Assembly (NCBI GenBank): GCA_035650495.1
Contig: DASRHK010000135.1
Span: 1 to 24,149, forward strand
From: DASRHK01 sp035650495
GTDB lineage: Bacteria > Pseudomonadota > Gammaproteobacteria > Nevskiales > Nevskiaceae
DNA: 24,149 nucleotides
Direction of reading: 5' to 3'
The translations under genes and the position numbers were made by a program. Below the pieces are notes generated by a model. The model saw only the letters and a program-made list of their open reading frames with translations, was not told the origin of the DNA and made no database searches. Of this stretch, positions 22,550-24,149 are shown piece by piece (position 1 is the stretch's first letter; every line of letters starts with the position of its first letter).

Positions 22550-23235
22550 GACTTCGGACTCTCCTTTTCGCGCAGTTGTTGCTCGAGCGTCAGCTCGCGC
22601 TCCTTGAGGCTGGTGATGTCGAACGCGATGCCCTGCAGGAACAGCGGCCGCCCTTTTTCGTCGCGGATGATGCGCGCGTGCCCGCGCACCCAGACGGCAT
22701 GGCCATCGGCGGCGAGGAAGCGACAGTCGGCCATCCACGGGCCGCCGGTGACGAGCCCGCGCGCGAACTCGTGATTCCACGCCTCGCGATCGTCGGGATG
22801 CAGCCGCCAGTACCACAGGAATGGATCGCGCAGCCACTCCTCGCGGCTGTAGCCGAGCAGCTGCTCGATGTACGGATTGATGTAGACCTCGTTGCCGCCC
22901 TCGCCCATGCCGGCGACGAACGCGACGCACGGCAGGTTCTCGACCAGCGCGCGCAGGCGCGCTTCGGAGCGCCGCGTCTTCTCTTCCTCGCTGACCTGCG
23001 ACGGCCCGGTCGATTGCGCGCCGGCGAGACCCGGCGCCTGCTGGCCCGGAGCGAGGATCGCGCCGGCCAGTTGCTCGAGGAGCGCCTGCGACCCGCCGAG
23101 ATTGCCGAGGCTCGAGAGCATCTGCGTCGCGTCTTCCTTGCCGATGAGCGCGGCCCAATCGTCGACCGAGCCGGTCTCCTCGGCAGGCAATTCCGCGCCC
23201 GGCATCCACGGCGGCAGATCCTTGGTCGGGCTCAT
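22546..23235 (-). CDS. PAS-domain protein without effector domain
   Basis: This 229-residue soluble protein has an N-terminal part (1-90) with a Pro- and Gly-rich segment (DLPPWMPGAELPAEETGS and a Gln/Leu/Ala-rich helix). A PAS_3-type fold follows (about 92-210), with YINPYIEQLLGYSREEWL, WRLHPDDREAWNHEF and the PAC-like end GRPLFLQGIAFDITSLKERE. It closes with a short charged coiled coil. No kinase, GGDEF, DNA-binding or other output domain is present, so it would work by protein contact. It overlaps the protease gene by 4 nt and the His-rich gene by 4 nt. A redox, oxygen or flavin sensor, or a maturation or electron-transfer partner of the hydrogenase, are the main options. Confidence 0.85.
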   Translation of the reverse strand: MSPTKDLPPWMPGAELPAEETGSVDDWAALIGKEDATQMLSSLGNLGGSQALLEQLAGAILAPGQQAPGLAGAQSTGPSQVSEEEKTRRSEARLRALVENLPCVAFVAGMGEGGNEVYINPYIEQLLGYSREEWLRDPFLWYWRLHPDDREAWNHEFARGLVTGGPWMADCRFLAADGHAVWVRGHARIIRDEKGRPLFLQGIAFDITSLKERELTLEQQLREKESPKS

Positions 23236-23702
23236 GCGGGACACCGCTCGACGAGCGACTCGACCAGCGCGACGGCGGGCTCGATCGCCGCAGCGACCGC
23301 GTCGCTCAAGCCGACGCCGGCATCGGGACCCTCGAGGCTCTGCGGCTCGCACGCGACGAGCCGCAGTTGCGAGGGCATCGCGCCGAGCTCGCGCGCGACC
23401 GGCAGCACCTGATGCAAACGGATCGCGTGACCGTCGACAGTCGGCGCCTTGGCGAGCGCATCCGGATCGAGCACGTACAGCGTGCCCGGCGCGCCGCCGC
23501 GCTGCGCGGCGTCGACGAAGATCACTGCGCCCCAGCCGGCGCTGATCTCATAGGCGAGATCGACGCCGCGCGTGCCGAAGTCGCGGACGTGCACGCCGTC
23601 GCGCTGCGGGCGTGATGCGAGCGCGCGCGCGACCGCGCAGCCGAAGCCGTCGTCGCCGAGGAAGAGATTGCCGATGCCGGCGACGAGCACGCGCTTGCTC
23701 AT
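23232..23702 (-). CDS. Hydrogenase maturation endopeptidase (HybD/HyaD/HycI family)
   Basis: This 156-residue nickel-dependent peptidase (M52) removes the C-terminal tail of the large subunit after nickel insertion. The motif GIGNLFLGDDGFG (9-21) starts the fold, followed by FVDAAQRGG with the second metal-ligand Asp and GHAIRLHQVLPVARELG with the His region. In E. coli HybD the first nickel ligand is Glu16; the equivalent position here seems to be Asp18. I associate GDDG with proteases of actinobacterial-type uptake hydrogenases. The start at 23702 and the stop both overlap neighbours by 4 nt. Its presence implies a large subunit with a cleavable C-terminal extension, not visible in this window. 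Confidence 0.92.
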   Translation of the reverse strand: MSKRVLVAGIGNLFLGDDGFGCAVARALASRPQRDGVHVRDFGTRGVDLAYEISAGWGAVIFVDAAQRGGAPGTLYVLDPDALAKAPTVDGHAIRLHQVLPVARELGAMPSQLRLVACEPQSLEGPDAGVGLSDAVAAAIEPAVALVESLVERCPA

Positions 23703-24149
23703 AGCGGCTCGACCTCGCTCGGCTGGAAGAAGAAGCGATGCCCGTGGAAGCCCTGCTCGCCGAGGTCGGCGCCCGGATCGTCGTCGAGCACCACGGCCAC
23801 GTGCACGCCGCCGTCGAAATCGTGCTCGACCGCGATCACCGTCGCTTCCTTGCCGGCGAGCGCGACGTCCATGATGTCGCCGTGACGCCGCGGCTTCAGG
23901 CGCACGCGCGCGCCCTTCGCCAGTCCGACGTCGGACGTGCGCATCGCGCCGTGCAGCCGCTGCATCTGATCCGGCGGCAGCGTGTGCGCACGCTCGAGCA
24001 GCGCCCGCACGCGCGGCTCGGCGTCGGCGAGCTCGGCGACTTCGGAGTCGGCGAGCGTCTGCAGCCGCAGCATCAGCATCTCGTCGATCTCGGTGGCGTC
24101 GAACAGATCGCCGGGGCTTTCGGGCGCCACGCGTGGATAGTCGTAGAGC
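23699..24149 (-). CDS. Conserved hydrogenase-operon protein of unknown function (5' end beyond window)
   Basis: The frame is open to the right edge and encodes at least 149 residues. A GTG at 24130 could start it, but six further in-frame codons (reading LYDYPR) run off the window and look like protein, so the true start is probably outside. The first part is helical and acidic (ATEIDEMLMLRLQTLADSE). The last 70 residues look like a small beta-barrel (RVRLKPRRHGDIMDVALAGK, then HGHRFFFQPSEVEPL). I believe similar proteins sit next to the protease gene in actinobacterial-type [NiFe]-hydrogenase loci, but no function is known to me. The stop overlaps the protease start by 4 nt. Confidence 0.75.
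   Translation of the reverse strand, partial: LYDYPRVAPESPGDLFDATEIDEMLMLRLQTLADSEVAELADAEPRVRALLERAHTLPPDQMQRLHGAMRTSDVGLAKGARVRLKPRRHGDIMDVALAGKEATVIAVEHDFDGGVHVAVVLDDDPGADLGEQGFHGHRFFFQPSEVEPL

Noticed and set aside
1..24149. tRNA, rRNA, CRISPR arrays, transposase genes
   Set aside because: None seen on reading through both strands. No regularly spaced direct repeats, no tRNA-like cloverleaf and no transposase motifs were found.

Overview
The window is high-GC DNA (mid-60s percent by eye) from a proteobacterium, most likely a gammaproteobacterium near the Xanthomonadales. The main evidence is the left-hand core block, purM divergent from DUF2066 - AI-2E/PerM permease - hda and followed by convergent DUF2069 - wrbA, an arrangement I associate with that order. 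This placement is an inference; no rRNA or tRNA gene is present to test it.

Layout. (1) 1-3.9 kb: purM (minus strand, cut by the window edge), then on the plus strand a DUF2066 secreted protein, an AI-2E/PerM-type permease and hda in a tight run. DUF2069 and wrbA converge on hda from the right. (2) 3.9-6.8 kb: a penicillin-acylase-family Ntn hydrolase that overlaps wrbA, with a divergent SnoaL/NTF2-fold gene. (3) 7.0-11.1 kb: a two-gene plus-strand export operon: a Tat-signal, covalent-flavin (type II) cholesterol oxidase and a large Asp-box/FN3 protein with a GlyGly-CTERM-like tail. (4) 11.0-14.6 kb: an ECF sigma factor (TIGR02999 type) followed 2 nt later by a membrane Ser/Thr kinase with a long TPR-like domain, both minus strand, and a divergent small membrane protein. 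(5) 14.5-16.0 kb: a disturbed, lower-GC interval holding a redoxin gene remnant, palindromic repeats and one alpha/beta hydrolase. (6) 16.0-24.15 kb: a minus-strand [NiFe]-hydrogenase maturation operon, in transcription order: unknown conserved gene (cut by the right edge) - endopeptidase - PAS protein - small His-rich membrane protein - hypF - hypC - SIS/GmhA-like - hypD - hypE - hypA - hypB. Most junctions overlap by 1-10 nt. The structural subunit genes presumably lie just beyond the right edge.

How the genes may work together. The same two-block sequence, GTGAGGGAATC-N10-TTCCGTT with identical spacing, lies upstream of the cholesterol oxidase operon and upstream of the small membrane gene divergent from the sigma factor. 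It looks like an ECF promoter, so the sigma/kinase pair may control the neighbouring exported cholesterol oxidase operon. In the hydrogenase operon HypF/HypE make the cyanide ligand, HypC/HypD assemble Fe(CN)2CO, HypA/HypB deliver nickel and the endopeptidase trims the large subunit. The unusual parts are a HypA with no zinc-binding module, an effector-less PAS protein, a His-rich mini membrane protein, and a GmhA-like enzyme set between hypC and hypD.
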